In this document: positions 44,199 to 51,985 of the stretch, one piece after another
Position numbering within the stretch: position 1 is the first letter of the stretch
Layout: every line of letters starts with the position of its first letter
NCBI GenBank assembly: GCA_910575545.1
Contig: CAJTFH010000001.1
Span: 237,972 to 301,971 of the forward strand
Length of the DNA stretch: 64,000 bases
Reading direction: 5' to 3'
Source of the DNA: Bacteroidales bacterium
GTDB lineage: Bacteria > Bacteroidota > Bacteroidia > Bacteroidales > Muribaculaceae
Translations under genes and position numbers: made by a program
The notes under the pieces: model-generated
What the model saw: only the letters and a program-made list of their open reading frames with translations
The model's database searches: none
Told to the model about the DNA's origin: nothing

Positions 44199-45710
44199 TT
44201 ATTCAGAAATGGTTTTTATATAATATGTGTAAAGAATACGACCCTGAGGATTTGATGAACCAGCGGTCAATGTTTCTTTGATAGAATTAGCTAACGATGG
44301 ATTCCCTGTCCAGCCAAAGAAGTTGTTTACTTCAGCTATATTTGGAGTGGCTTTAGAAATGACAATGTTGGCCCTAAATAGATTTGTAGGATTGATGCCC
44401 CCTATAAATTCGCCATTAAACTGACTATCGAAATCAACCGTTATTTCCTTCCAGCCAATAGGCAAATCTTTAACATCATGCATTGATGCTGCAAGGAACA
44501 TATTAACTTCGGGCTTATCAATTCGTTCTATTTCTTCTATTTTTATTGAATCTCCTTTCGCTGAAATTGTCATCATGGTTTCTCCCATATCAAATACACG
44601 GACTTCAACATTTTCAATATTGAACCCGTTTTGAGCTCCGAAGTCAATATACAGGTCACTTAACAGGTGGTCATATTTGATATTTTCTGGAATTCCTGAT
44701 TCCTGCATGCGTTTTGCATTAGCAATGGCATCAGCCCAATTTACACCAAGCGGATAATATTCTGCGTATGCGCCAAGAGATATGTCTAAGGGTGCGAACT
44801 GACCGGGAGCTCCATTTTCAGTGGCATAAGGTTTGGCGTAACTTATGTAGTCATTGGTGCCTCCATTTACCATTACAGCTGTCACAACATCGACACCCTT
44901 GTCATTATGGTAGTTGCCACCTTGTTTTAGAGATATATACTGCGTACTGGTGGGATAAGCAAAATTACGACCTCCGAGAACGTACCTCTGAGTATTCGGA
45001 GCTGTCAAACTAACTGCGTTTGCAACTAATGAATTCAACCGATTGGCATTATCATCAAATACAGCCAGGAACATATGCTTGGCTTTCCCTTTTTCCACAA
45101 AGTCCCATTTGAAAAAGGTTATGTTATTACCATTGGCAAGCCATGTAATGAAACATTCTTTTGCGTAAGCGGCTTGTTCTATAACCTGCCCCTTATATTC
45201 TTCAAAATCAGTCATAAGGAGTGCTGGTTGATTCTCAGATACTATTCTTTGCAATGTGGCTTCAATCGGAGCTTTTTGTTTATTATAGCTGCTCGGACTG
45301 AGCATATAATTATAAAGTTGTGTATGAGAATAATCCAATGGAGTTATTTTCTCATCAGCTAATCCATAAAACTTGATGGCTTGGTTTGCTGCAAGTTTGT
45401 TTATAATTGCTTGAAGTATCTCCTTACTTTCAGGCGTAGAGTATGCGTAATTCATGCCGTCTGACATATCAACATACACCGATGCGCCATCATTCAGCAA
45501 ATGCACGTTCTGAGTCATATCAACGTACTTGTCAAGCTGGGAACGTTGAAATGTATATGAAGGAGTTCTTGTCAGAAACCAGACTAAGAGACCAATGAAT
45601 GCTATTGCACAGATTGAGCCTCCAATGATTAAAAATCTTGAAGATGAACTATCCTTTTTCCCATTGCGTGAGCGGCGAGTTGGAGTTGTATGAGATGACC
45701 TACGGGCCAT
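44199..45710 (-). CDS. Membrane-anchored vWA-like protein
   Basis: From the start at 45710 (MARRSSHTTPTRRSRNGKK) the 503-residue protein has a basic N-terminus, one membrane helix at about 24-46 and a large domain outside. The helix is followed by VYVDMSDGMNYAY (about 79 to 91) and later ALLMTDFEEY (about 165), which resemble the DxSxS and TD metal-site motifs of von Willebrand A domains, though the third Ser is replaced by Gly. A second domain covers about 290 to 500. Longer starts at 45740 or 45872 exist. It is the first gene of the operon, after a 370-base leader. Confidence 0.65.
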   Translation of the reverse strand: MARRSSHTTPTRRSRNGKKDSSSSRFLIIGGSICAIAFIGLLVWFLTRTPSYTFQRSQLDKYVDMTQNVHLLNDGASVYVDMSDGMNYAYSTPESKEILQAIINKLAANQAIKFYGLADEKITPLDYSHTQLYNYMLSPSSYNKQKAPIEATLQRIVSENQPALLMTDFEEYKGQVIEQAAYAKECFITWLANGNNITFFKWDFVEKGKAKHMFLAVFDDNANRLNSLVANAVSLTAPNTQRYVLGGRNFAYPTSTQYISLKQGGNYHNDKGVDVVTAVMVNGGTNDYISYAKPYATENGAPGQFAPLDISLGAYAEYYPLGVNWADAIANAKRMQESGIPENIKYDHLLSDLYIDFGAQNGFNIENVEVRVFDMGETMMTISAKGDSIKIEEIERIDKPEVNMFLAASMHDVKDLPIGWKEITVDFDSQFNGEFIGGINPTNLFRANIVISKATPNIAEVNNFFGWTGNPSLANSIKETLTAGSSNPQGRILYTYYIKTISE

Positions 45711-46083
45711 GATTGGCTTATATTTGTGCTCTATAGACATCTCCAGATTCGAGCGGGTACGAAAAAAGCGTGAGTTGTCTGTACTTGTTGCTCGTCCCAC
45801 TATCGGAGGCTTCTCGCATTGCCTATTGGAGTTGGACGGCAACGCAGAAGCCCACGCTTGAATATGTGACAAGTGTATTCAGCGATAACTCCTCCCGGAG
45901 CACACTGATGAACACATTATATACATATCCACGGGCATCTACCGTTGCTTCATCCCTGACTCCAATGTGAATTTTGCGAGAATTCCCGATAGTCAAGAAT
46001 CAAGCGTCGAGTAAACGCTTTATATTATGTCACTGCATCCCGCCTCTCTAAACCCCAGACCGGGGCTTCTGCGATGCGGTCTG
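45711..46083 (-). promoter_or_regulatory. Long untranslated leader of the TerD/cytoskeletal operon
   Basis: The distance from the predicted transcription start to the first start codon is about 370 bases. A small hairpin (AAGCG with CGCTT, 46002-46020) and other short stems are visible, but I do not recognise a riboswitch. A frame in this region could extend the first protein by up to 54 residues; I consider this less likely because those residues look unlike a protein domain. Confidence 0.35.
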
Positions 46084-46089
46084 CAATTG

Positions 46090-46120
46090 CAAATTTAATA
46101 CAAATTTTTAATATAACAAA
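46090..46120 (-). promoter_or_regulatory. Consensus promoter of the TerD/cytoskeletal operon
   Basis: On the minus strand TTTG (46117-46120), 19 bases, then TAAATTTG (46090-46097) match the Bacteroides consensus exactly. It is the only good promoter I see for the nine downstream genes and stands just after the mob-gene terminator. Confidence 0.75.
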
Positions 46121-46149
46121 GAAATATGCTGAGAAACATAAAGGTAGAG

Positions 46150-46186
46150 AATGCCACCGGCAACTGCGTGAGCTGCCGATGGCATT
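46150..46186 (-). terminator. Terminator after the mob genes
   Basis: AATGCCACCGGCA and TGCCGATGGCATT form a stem with one mismatch and an 11-base loop, 16 bases after the relaxase stop. There is no strong T-run. Confidence 0.6.
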
Positions 46187-46201
46187 GAATTGGGATTATT
46201 G

Positions 46202-47398
46202 TCACATGTGGAAGCCGCCGTTGAGGTGCTTGCCTCGGCGTTTGGCGCGCCATGCGTCGAGGGCTTGCTTAGGAGTAAGCTCCGGATGTATTGCCTTGAA
46301 CTCAGGGAATGTCTCGGCATCGCCTCCGGATACTGAACAGCCTCCATCATCGGGGGCAGGCGGTTGCTGAGTATGACTGAGCGATGAGGCAAAGGAAGAA
46401 GTCGCAGACTGCTTAGGCTCGTCTGGATTTGATGAAAATACTTTGGGGACTTTGACTTCCGGTACGAATTTCAAATAGACGGTAGAGTATTCTCCCTTAC
46501 ATCCATCGACACGGATTGCTTTACCGGCAACGTAGTCATTAATCTGCTGTCCCGAAAATTTCACTCCTCGGAAATTGGTTATCGGGACAATGGAGCCGTC
46601 GGCATACATCCATTTTGAGTCGGGATGCAATGGTCGATTCTCTGAAAGATGCTTTCGAATATTACTGTAACTGAAACGCCGGTCAATCTTCGATGCAGAA
46701 AACCGTTTCCCTTTTCGGGTGTACCACAGGCCTTGCACCTCATTGGTGCCACGCCTGTATTTGTATTCTATACCGACACCTGACGCTTTGAGTTTAGCCT
46801 TGAATTTGTCAAAATCGCAGATGCTACGATCTTCCCATGCATCATTTACTGCATTGAAAATCTCATATCTGATTTTCTCGACACCACGAAGTTGGTCCAC
46901 ATTCGTATGCTGCTTACCTTCGGAAATATGCAGCCCATACTCCTCAGTCAAGGAACGACAAGCGTCTTTATTGCGGCTATAATCATTACTGTCGGAGATA
47001 GTATCACCGAAATTATTGATGCGGCTATACACCAAATGGCAGTGCGGATAATCCTTGTCGAAATGTCTGACCAATATATAAGGAGTGCCTTTTATGTCCA
47101 TTCTCTCCATATATTTTCCAGCGATTTCAACCATCATTTCCTTTGTCACCTTGTCCTTATCCAAGGCGTGAAAGTTGAGAGAAATGTGTCCGACCGGGTC
47201 TTTGACATTCGGATTCATAGATATGTTATCCTGTAAAGAGGCGGTGATTTCCGCTCGCCCACCTGACAGAAATACATCTTTAGAGTCGATGATTTTCCAT
47301 TCATCACAGGGCGAACCATCCGGTTTGTCCTTCTTCTTTCGGGTGACATAATCAATGCAACCTCCGGCACTTCCGCCGTTGCTTATCTTGCCCATCAT
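46202..47398 (-). CDS. Relaxase / mobilization nuclease
   Basis: The relaxase nicks one strand at oriT and leads it into the recipient. The 398-residue protein has the MOBP-type three-motif layout: catalytic Tyr probably in CIDYVTRKKKD (about 17), then GHISLNFHALD (about 69) and the metal-binding histidines in HFDKDYPHCHLVYSRI (about 111-126). The C-terminal third is poorly conserved and ends with a Pro/Gly-rich linker and a PKQALDAWRAKRRGK helix. Its start overlaps the mobC stop by four bases, so the two are translationally coupled. Confidence 0.92.
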   Translation of the reverse strand: MMGKISNGGSAGGCIDYVTRKKKDKPDGSPCDEWKIIDSKDVFLSGGRAEITASLQDNISMNPNVKDPVGHISLNFHALDKDKVTKEMMVEIAGKYMERMDIKGTPYILVRHFDKDYPHCHLVYSRINNFGDTISDSNDYSRNKDACRSLTEEYGLHISEGKQHTNVDQLRGVEKIRYEIFNAVNDAWEDRSICDFDKFKAKLKASGVGIEYKYRRGTNEVQGLWYTRKGKRFSASKIDRRFSYSNIRKHLSENRPLHPDSKWMYADGSIVPITNFRGVKFSGQQINDYVAGKAIRVDGCKGEYSTVYLKFVPEVKVPKVFSSNPDEPKQSATSSFASSLSHTQQPPAPDDGGCSVSGGDAETFPEFKAIHPELTPKQALDAWRAKRRGKHLNGGFHM

Positions 47399-47790
47399 AC
47401 GCTGTCGGGAGTATTACGATAGGTTTTGATAAGCGACAAAATAAAGTCCCGGCATTCGTACATGTCCCGGAAAAGTTGGACAAGGTTCTCATTTGTTGAA
47501 CCTCTGTTTAGAATAGATGAACAGAATTTGGCGATGCGATTGAGATTCTCGGCTATGCCTTGGAGATCTCTAATCGCCTTTACGTCTTTGGGTTTTAGAC
47601 GCTCCGTCACCGTACAATGGATTGATGCCTGACGGATATATTCCGAACGGTTCAATCCAGCAACAATTGCCTTGTTCATCATTATCTCATATTTGTCGAG
47701 GTCGTATTTCACCGGAACAACGATTGACTTACGTTCCCCGGCTGGCAATTTGGGGCGACCTTTGGAAGGTCGGGAATTGGATCTTCTCAT
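47395..47790 (-). CDS. mobC: MobC-type relaxosome accessory protein
   Basis: MobC-like proteins bind near oriT and help the relaxase open the strands. The 131 residues start with a basic tail (RRSNSRPSKGRPKL), followed by a ribbon-helix-helix-like part (IVVPVKYDLDKYEIMMNKAIVAG is split here; it lies at about 23-47) and the family segment GIAENLNRIAKFCSS (about 82-96). The overlap with the relaxase gene and position next to a large inverted repeat support the role. Confidence 0.88.
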   Translation of the reverse strand: MRRSNSRPSKGRPKLPAGERKSIVVPVKYDLDKYEIMMNKAIVAGLNRSEYIRQASIHCTVTERLKPKDVKAIRDLQGIAENLNRIAKFCSSILNRGSTNENLVQLFRDMYECRDFILSLIKTYRNTPDSV

Positions 47791-47900
47791 AATAGCAGTG
47801 TGTTTAGAAGCCTGTGACCATCGGGAGCGGTTGGGCGAGTCGTTTTCGGATTACATGTAATACGAAAACATAAACTCGCTCCAACCCCAACCGAACACTG
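47791..47900. other. Candidate oriT
   Basis: A long imperfect inverted repeat lies just upstream of mobC: GGTTGGGCGAGT (47829-47840) with ACTCGCTCCAACC (47874-47886), and inside it CGTTTTCG with CGAAAAC around the palindrome TTACATGTAA. Location and structure are those of a mobilization origin. The nick site cannot be read. The interval to 47981 has no gene. Confidence 0.5.
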
Positions 47901-47981
47901 ACGATAGTTTCGAGCTGCGCGAAACTAAGCCCGCTTTTAGTGGTCGTGATTAATCATTTTTAGACAGTTGCAATCAAACAA

Positions 47982-48392
47982 TCAGAGTTTGCGCCAGATT
48001 TCGTGGTCGGCGGCGTAGTCGTCCATGTGGCGGAGAAGCACCGAGTCGATAAAGCCGGAGATGGTGGTGTCGATGCCTCCGAGACGGCGAACCATCAACG
48101 CGATGCGGTTGTATAGTTCCTTGCTGATGCTCGTATGCTTTCGCTGGTCAAGTATCTTCGGGGCGAGGTAGGCTGACTTGTATTCCTCGTACTCCATCTT
48201 GCGCTGTTTTATGCCGATGCGCTGTAGTTTCGGCTCGGTTGCTGACAGTGGTGCAACTGTTGTGTTGTTCTCGGCGGTTGCGTTATCCGCATTGTTGACA
48301 GTGGTGTCGCTGTTGGCTTCAACACTATTGTTGAAGATGTTGTCAGTCATTTCGGATGACGGAGTTTCTGTAAAATTCTTTTTATTACTCAT
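47982..48392 (-). CDS. DUF3408 protein, mobile-element accessory
   Basis: DUF3408 proteins occur in Bacteroides conjugative and mobilizable elements, often called TraB-like. The first 55 residues are Asn/Thr-rich and disordered; the rest (KHTSISKELYNRIALMVRRL, SGFIDSVLLRHMDDY) forms a helical DNA-binding-like domain. It overlaps the downstream end of the primase gene by eight bases. Function is not established. Confidence 0.8.
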   Translation of the reverse strand: MSNKKNFTETPSSEMTDNIFNNSVEANSDTTVNNADNATAENNTTVAPLSATEPKLQRIGIKQRKMEYEEYKSAYLAPKILDQRKHTSISKELYNRIALMVRRLGGIDTTISGFIDSVLLRHMDDYAADHEIWRKL

Positions 48393-49259
48393 AATTGTAT
48401 TTTTTGATTTTTGTAAAACTTGTTGTCAGATACTCATTCAGGTCATTGTACCCTGAGTAGAGTGTGGAGCGGTCAATCACCTTTATTCCGAATCGTTCTG
48501 TCAACTGACCCAATGCTGTTTTACCTGCAACATCGTTGTCAAGATAGCAATGGATAGCGTTGTAATCCCGCAGACGGGGGATTGTCTTGTTGACATTGCC
48601 GACGGAGTTGAAAATGATTATGTCCGTTCCGATGATTCCGAGTGTCAGTGCCGACAGATAATCAATGAACCCTTCAAACACTGCGCACTCTGTTGACGGG
48701 TCGTCGCGTATACGCCGTATGGAGATGTCTTTCGGCGAGATGCAACCTTTGAAATATCGGTTGCGTATCTCATAGCCATCTGACTCGTTGGCAAAGGCAA
48801 CAGAATAATATTGTTTGCCTCGGCAACTGTAATGCACCTGTTGACAGTGTGCCTTTGAAATCTCCGGTGGAATGCCGCGCTCTTGGAGATAAGCGACAAG
48901 TGCGTGGCTCTCCAACGGCACTATTCGGATGTCCTCAAAACTCGGAGCAGAGTGTCGCGTAACGGATGTGGAAGCGACTGTCTGCATTGATGGTATCGGG
49001 CAACTGTCGGCTATGCAACGCAGGAGATGACGCATATCGGTTGACTGATATATCTCGGCTGCAAGGTCTACGATATTGCCTCCTTTACCGATACCGAAGT
49101 CATACCAGCAGTTGAGCGTAGTCTCCACCTTGAACGATGGCGTATGCTCCTGTCTTAGCGGTGACTTATACCAGAGTTTTCCCCACTCCGTCTGACCGGC
49201 TCATGTCCGAGTCGGGACATGAAGGTGGCTAAAGGGATAGATTTTATCTCTTTGAACAT
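48385..49259 (-). pseudogene. Toprim DNA primase of the element, broken by a frameshift
   Basis: The gene should start at 49259 with MFKEIKSIPLATFMSRLGHE, the normal beginning of primases on Bacteroides elements. The frame breaks in a run of four A (minus strand; T at 49177-49180). With one more A the reading GEKLWYKSPLRQEHTPSF and the downstream toprim part continue without a stop. The downstream part has FGIGKGGNIVDLA, a toprim Glu in AVFEGFIDYLSAL and the DxD motif YLDNDVAGKTA. The change is either a real mutation or a sequence error in a homopolymer. The 247-codon downstream frame (from 49128) could still give a protein without the N-terminus. Confidence 0.8.
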
Positions 49260-49333
49260 TGTGGCAAAAATGTTTAGGGGTGGTAGTTCAGGTTCAGCGC
49301 ACATATATACACACCGTACCGAACTAAACTCGA

Positions 49334-50368
49334 TTAGTAGTAGAAGTCGCGGTTGAACTGATAGGCTCCGTTCTCCTTGACAATCATTCGCTTGTTCATC
49401 AGAAAGGTCTTCAGTTTGGTGACCTTGCCGTCGCCATACGGATAGCCGCAAGATGCGTATGCCGCCTTGATTTTATCCTCGCAGTTCTGACAGCCTTTGA
49501 TGGCTCCGTCGGCGAAGGCGAGTTCAAGAGCCTCGCGATGTTGGTCGGGCGACAACTCATTGTAAGAGAACACCTGTTGCTTGGAAGCTTTGCCAAAGGT
49601 GTGGTTCTCGACAATCTCCGGCAGACCGTAGTCATTGACCCTGAAAGCGAATGGCGCGAAGTCCATAGCCCGGATACATGATGCCGACACCTCGGTCACT
49701 TCATCATCAGTCGTGCTCTTGGAAACCTGCAATACTGTCTCGGCTTTGTTGTTCAGCTCCGTGCCTACATGACCGCGCACGTTGTCATCGCTCTTGTTGA
49801 GATGCAGGACGGTGTGGATGTGTATCTGATACTTGTCCGTCCATTCCATCAGCTTGTTGATGAGCCTTGAAGATTCGGTGGCATTGTTGATGTCAAACAT
49901 CAGGTCGCGTACACCGTCTATGATTACCAGTCCGACATTCGGTGTTATGGCAATCGCCCGGTCGATAATCTCCAGTCTTATGTCAGGCACCTGTGCCCTA
50001 AGCTGGGCAAAAATAAGATTGTCGGGATGACGGTCGAGCGGCAGACCGGCAAGTTGCAATGCCCGGCGAATCACCTTCTGACAATGATAGGGACTCTGCT
50101 CGGTGTCGAAGTAGAGGACAGTCCGCTTGTTGTCGGGAAATTCGGCTACATATCGCAACACCTCCCCGTTCATCAGCGCAGCCGCAACGATGGCACTGAC
50201 ATTAAAAGTCTTCTTGCTCTTCGCTTTCCCGGTCGATGCCGAGAAGTTGCCGAGGGTGCCGATAACGGAGCCGTTGCAAAAGAGAACCTCCGGTGCCACG
50301 GCAATCTCGTCCGTCACTCTGATTTGCGAAGTATGCCACAGTACATCCAATTCGTTGGCATCCATCAT
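49334..50368 (-). CDS. RepA-like AAA ATPase of the element
   Basis: This 344-residue ATPase is like the RepA helicases of plasmids and Bacteroides mobilizable elements and probably helps replication or excision. The Walker A region is SASTGKAKSKKTF (about 43 to 55), Walker B is VGLVIIDGVRDLM (about 145), and a sensor part follows in VLHLNKSDDNVRGHVG (about 188). The C-terminal 90 residues look like a winged helix. It overlaps the upstream HTH gene by four bases. Confidence 0.85.
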   Translation of the reverse strand: MMDANELDVLWHTSQIRVTDEIAVAPEVLFCNGSVIGTLGNFSASTGKAKSKKTFNVSAIVAAALMNGEVLRYVAEFPDNKRTVLYFDTEQSPYHCQKVIRRALQLAGLPLDRHPDNLIFAQLRAQVPDIRLEIIDRAIAITPNVGLVIIDGVRDLMFDINNATESSRLINKLMEWTDKYQIHIHTVLHLNKSDDNVRGHVGTELNNKAETVLQVSKSTTDDEVTEVSASCIRAMDFAPFAFRVNDYGLPEIVENHTFGKASKQQVFSYNELSPDQHREALELAFADGAIKGCQNCEDKIKAAYASCGYPYGDGKVTKLKTFLMNKRMIVKENGAYQFNRDFYY

Positions 50369-50676
50369 CGTTTGCCGCGCTCAATGATGAGACATTCCAC
50401 ATCTGCCTGACGGTAATAGACCTTGCGGCCGATTTTTACAGGCTCGATGTATTTCTTCCTCTCCCAGTTCCAGAGCGTGGTGGGGCAGATGTTGAATTTT
50501 TCCAGCACTTCCGCTTTGGGCAGAAGTTTTTCCTGCGACTGTTTCACCATCGGCGAGAGCAGTGCCTCCTTCGCCTCGCTGATAAAATGGTCGGCAAACT
50601 CCACAAGGTCTTCGATTTTTATGTTGAGGGTAAGACCGGTAACCCCACTCTTGACGAGTTCAATAATGTTATTCAT
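50365..50676 (-). CDS. Excisionase-like helix-turn-helix protein
   Basis: The 103-residue protein has a MerR/excisionase-type HTH (HTH_17) at about 50 to 98: PKAEVLEKFNICPTTLWNWE then YIEPVKIGRKVYYRQADVE. The N-terminal 45 residues are a helical part found in the same proteins on other Bacteroides elements. It is the first gene of the replication cluster and is translationally coupled to the RepA-like gene. Likely roles are control of excision or of the cluster. Confidence 0.85.
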   Translation of the reverse strand: MNNIIELVKSGVTGLTLNIKIEDLVEFADHFISEAKEALLSPMVKQSQEKLLPKAEVLEKFNICPTTLWNWERKKYIEPVKIGRKVYYRQADVECLIIERGKR

Positions 50677-51640
50677 ACAAGTTTTTGTTCCGCCGGATGA
50701 TGGAAGGCATGGAGCGATGGCGGATTTAGGTCATCCCATACCTTTCGTCACGATTGACGTGGATTCGTGGTCTTTCCAATTTGAAAACAGGCATGGCGAT
50801 AGCGTTCTCGACTCACTTGGGTCAAGGCAAATGACATGACAATATCAAATATGGAAGTGGGAAGTGGCCATTAAAACGATATACATTCCGTGGGCTCTCT
50901 GGCTCTCCCAAAGCCTCAAGCATTACTGGGAACAAAATTTACGGCTTCTTCTTTGCCAAAGGAAGAAGGCTGGCACTTAACCCTGCGCGGGTCATGAAAA
51001 GTCGGTCATCTGCCTTCGGTCTCCGGATACCGTCAACATTCTGACCATTGGTTGGTCGCAGAGGTGCCGGATTGTGAATCCGTTTCTCCCTGCATTTACT
51101 CGACAAATGTACCGCCATGTGAGATTGTTTCGCCTCTCGATACCGGTTTCCCGATATTTCCGAGATTTTTTCTCAACTTTTTTATTTCGTGGGATTATCA
51201 ATGAGAATAATCGTACCGACGGATTGTCTGCCAGTCTATCATTATAACTATCAATCTTGCATTTTGTTTACTCAAATAATTGATATATTGATAGTTGGCT
51301 GATATTGTCTGGCTTTTGTCCGATGTTTGGTCAGACCTTGCGACAAGATTAGACCAGATTATCAGATACGATAGAATCTCAAAACGGCAAATGTTAAAAT
51401 TCAAATGTCCGATAATTTTTTTCGTTGAGACACCATTTTTGACCATGATAACAGGTGCAACTCCATTATCATCATCCCGCCTCTGAATTTCAACGACGGT
51501 GTCTTTGGCAACACCACCATCATCAGACTGCACCAAAATAGTATTCAGAGGCTGTCAATATCAGGCATCACGTATCTGATTGACCTGCGTCTGATATTGC
51601 AACATCGGCAATATGTTGATAGTTTACAGCAAATCAGACA

Positions 51641-51682
51641 CTTCCCCAACAGGCCCCAATCTTTCCCCAACATGTCCCAACA
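51641..51682 (+). repeat. Iteron-like tandem words near the right end
   Basis: Four tandem variants of the word CCCCAAC occur with about 10-11-base spacing: TTCCCCAACA, GGCCCCAATC, TTTCCCCAACA and TGTCCCAACA. They may be binding sites for the RepA-like or excisionase protein. Confidence 0.4.
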
Positions 51683-51884
51683 AATTTTTCATGTCTGAAC
51701 CATCTGAACAACAAAAGCCCCGACCGCCACGTCACATCGACGCAGCAGCCGGGGCATGGGAGAGGCAACCCCTATCCCTCAGGATTCCGGGGATAAGGCA
51801 TCACGCTGTACTAAGAAATGTTAATGGATTTAATTTCGGTTTATTTATTTCACACCATCTTCACTTCAACCAATACAATTGCGA

Positions 51885-51906
51885 TAGTGACTTTTGTAGT
51901 GACTTT
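51885..51906 (+). repeat. Direct repeats near the right end, likely arm sites
   Basis: TAGTGACTTT occurs at 51885-51894 and 51897-51906, a 12-base period, 67 bases inside the right core. The spacing is the same as that of the left pair. Confidence 0.4.
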
Positions 51907-51972
51907 GCAAAATAGTGGCTAAAATAGAAATCGCTAACAATCTATAGATTAGACTATTAGCGATTTTGCAAG

Positions 51973-51984
51973 TGGTGCCACCAG
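51973..51984 (+). repeat. Candidate right attachment core (attR)
   Basis: TGGTGCCACCAG differs from the left core by one base. DUF488-like coding sequence begins two bases after it. Simple joining of left and right sequence at this core does not restore the DUF488 frame, so either a base change occurred after insertion or the true crossover is slightly different. Confidence 0.55.
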
Positions 51985-51985
51985 G

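Larger units (their letters stand above)
50677..51972. other. Right-end region of the element without genes
   Basis: I see no convincing gene in this 1.3-kb stretch; the short frames have unlikely composition. It holds inverted repeats CAATATCAG/CTGATATTG (51556-51564, 51591-51599) and CAACAT/ATGTTG (51599-51617), GCCCCG/CGGGGC (about 51717-51748), TATCCC/GGGATA (about 51774-51796) and AATCGCTAA/TTAGCGATT (about 51929-51965). The density of such structures at an element end suggests replication or recombination sites. Confidence 0.5.
26381..51984. mobile_element. Integrative and mobilizable element, about 25.6 kb
   Basis: The element is bounded by the two halves of a DUF488 gene and by matching 12-bp core sequences. 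A tyrosine recombinase gene is next to the left end. Mobilization and maintenance genes (relaxase, MobC, DUF3408, primase, RepA-like ATPase, excisionase-like HTH) are grouped at the right end, as in Bacteroides mobilizable transposons. There is no conjugation apparatus, so transfer would need a helper element. Cargo comprises a DUF1016 nuclease, an ATPase with nuclease-like tail and the TerD/actin-like/tubulin-like/calcium-ATPase operon. The exact ends are inferred from the split gene. Confidence 0.85.

Noticed and set aside
44199..45872. Extended N-terminus of the vWA-like protein from 45872
   Set aside because: The additional 54 residues lack a signal or domain, and the start at 45710 gives a normal basic N-terminus followed by a membrane helix.
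45770..45970. 66-codon plus-strand frame in the leader of the TerD operon
   Set aside because: It runs against the operon, has no promoter and looks like a shadow of the possible N-terminal extension on the other strand.
50992..51201. 69-codon minus-strand frame in the right-end region
   Set aside because: Short, Arg/Lys-rich and without homology that I recognise; probably chance.
51198..51536. 112-codon minus-strand frame near the right end of the element
   Set aside because: It lies in repeat-rich sequence, shows no family resemblance, and has no start signal; I cannot support it as a gene.
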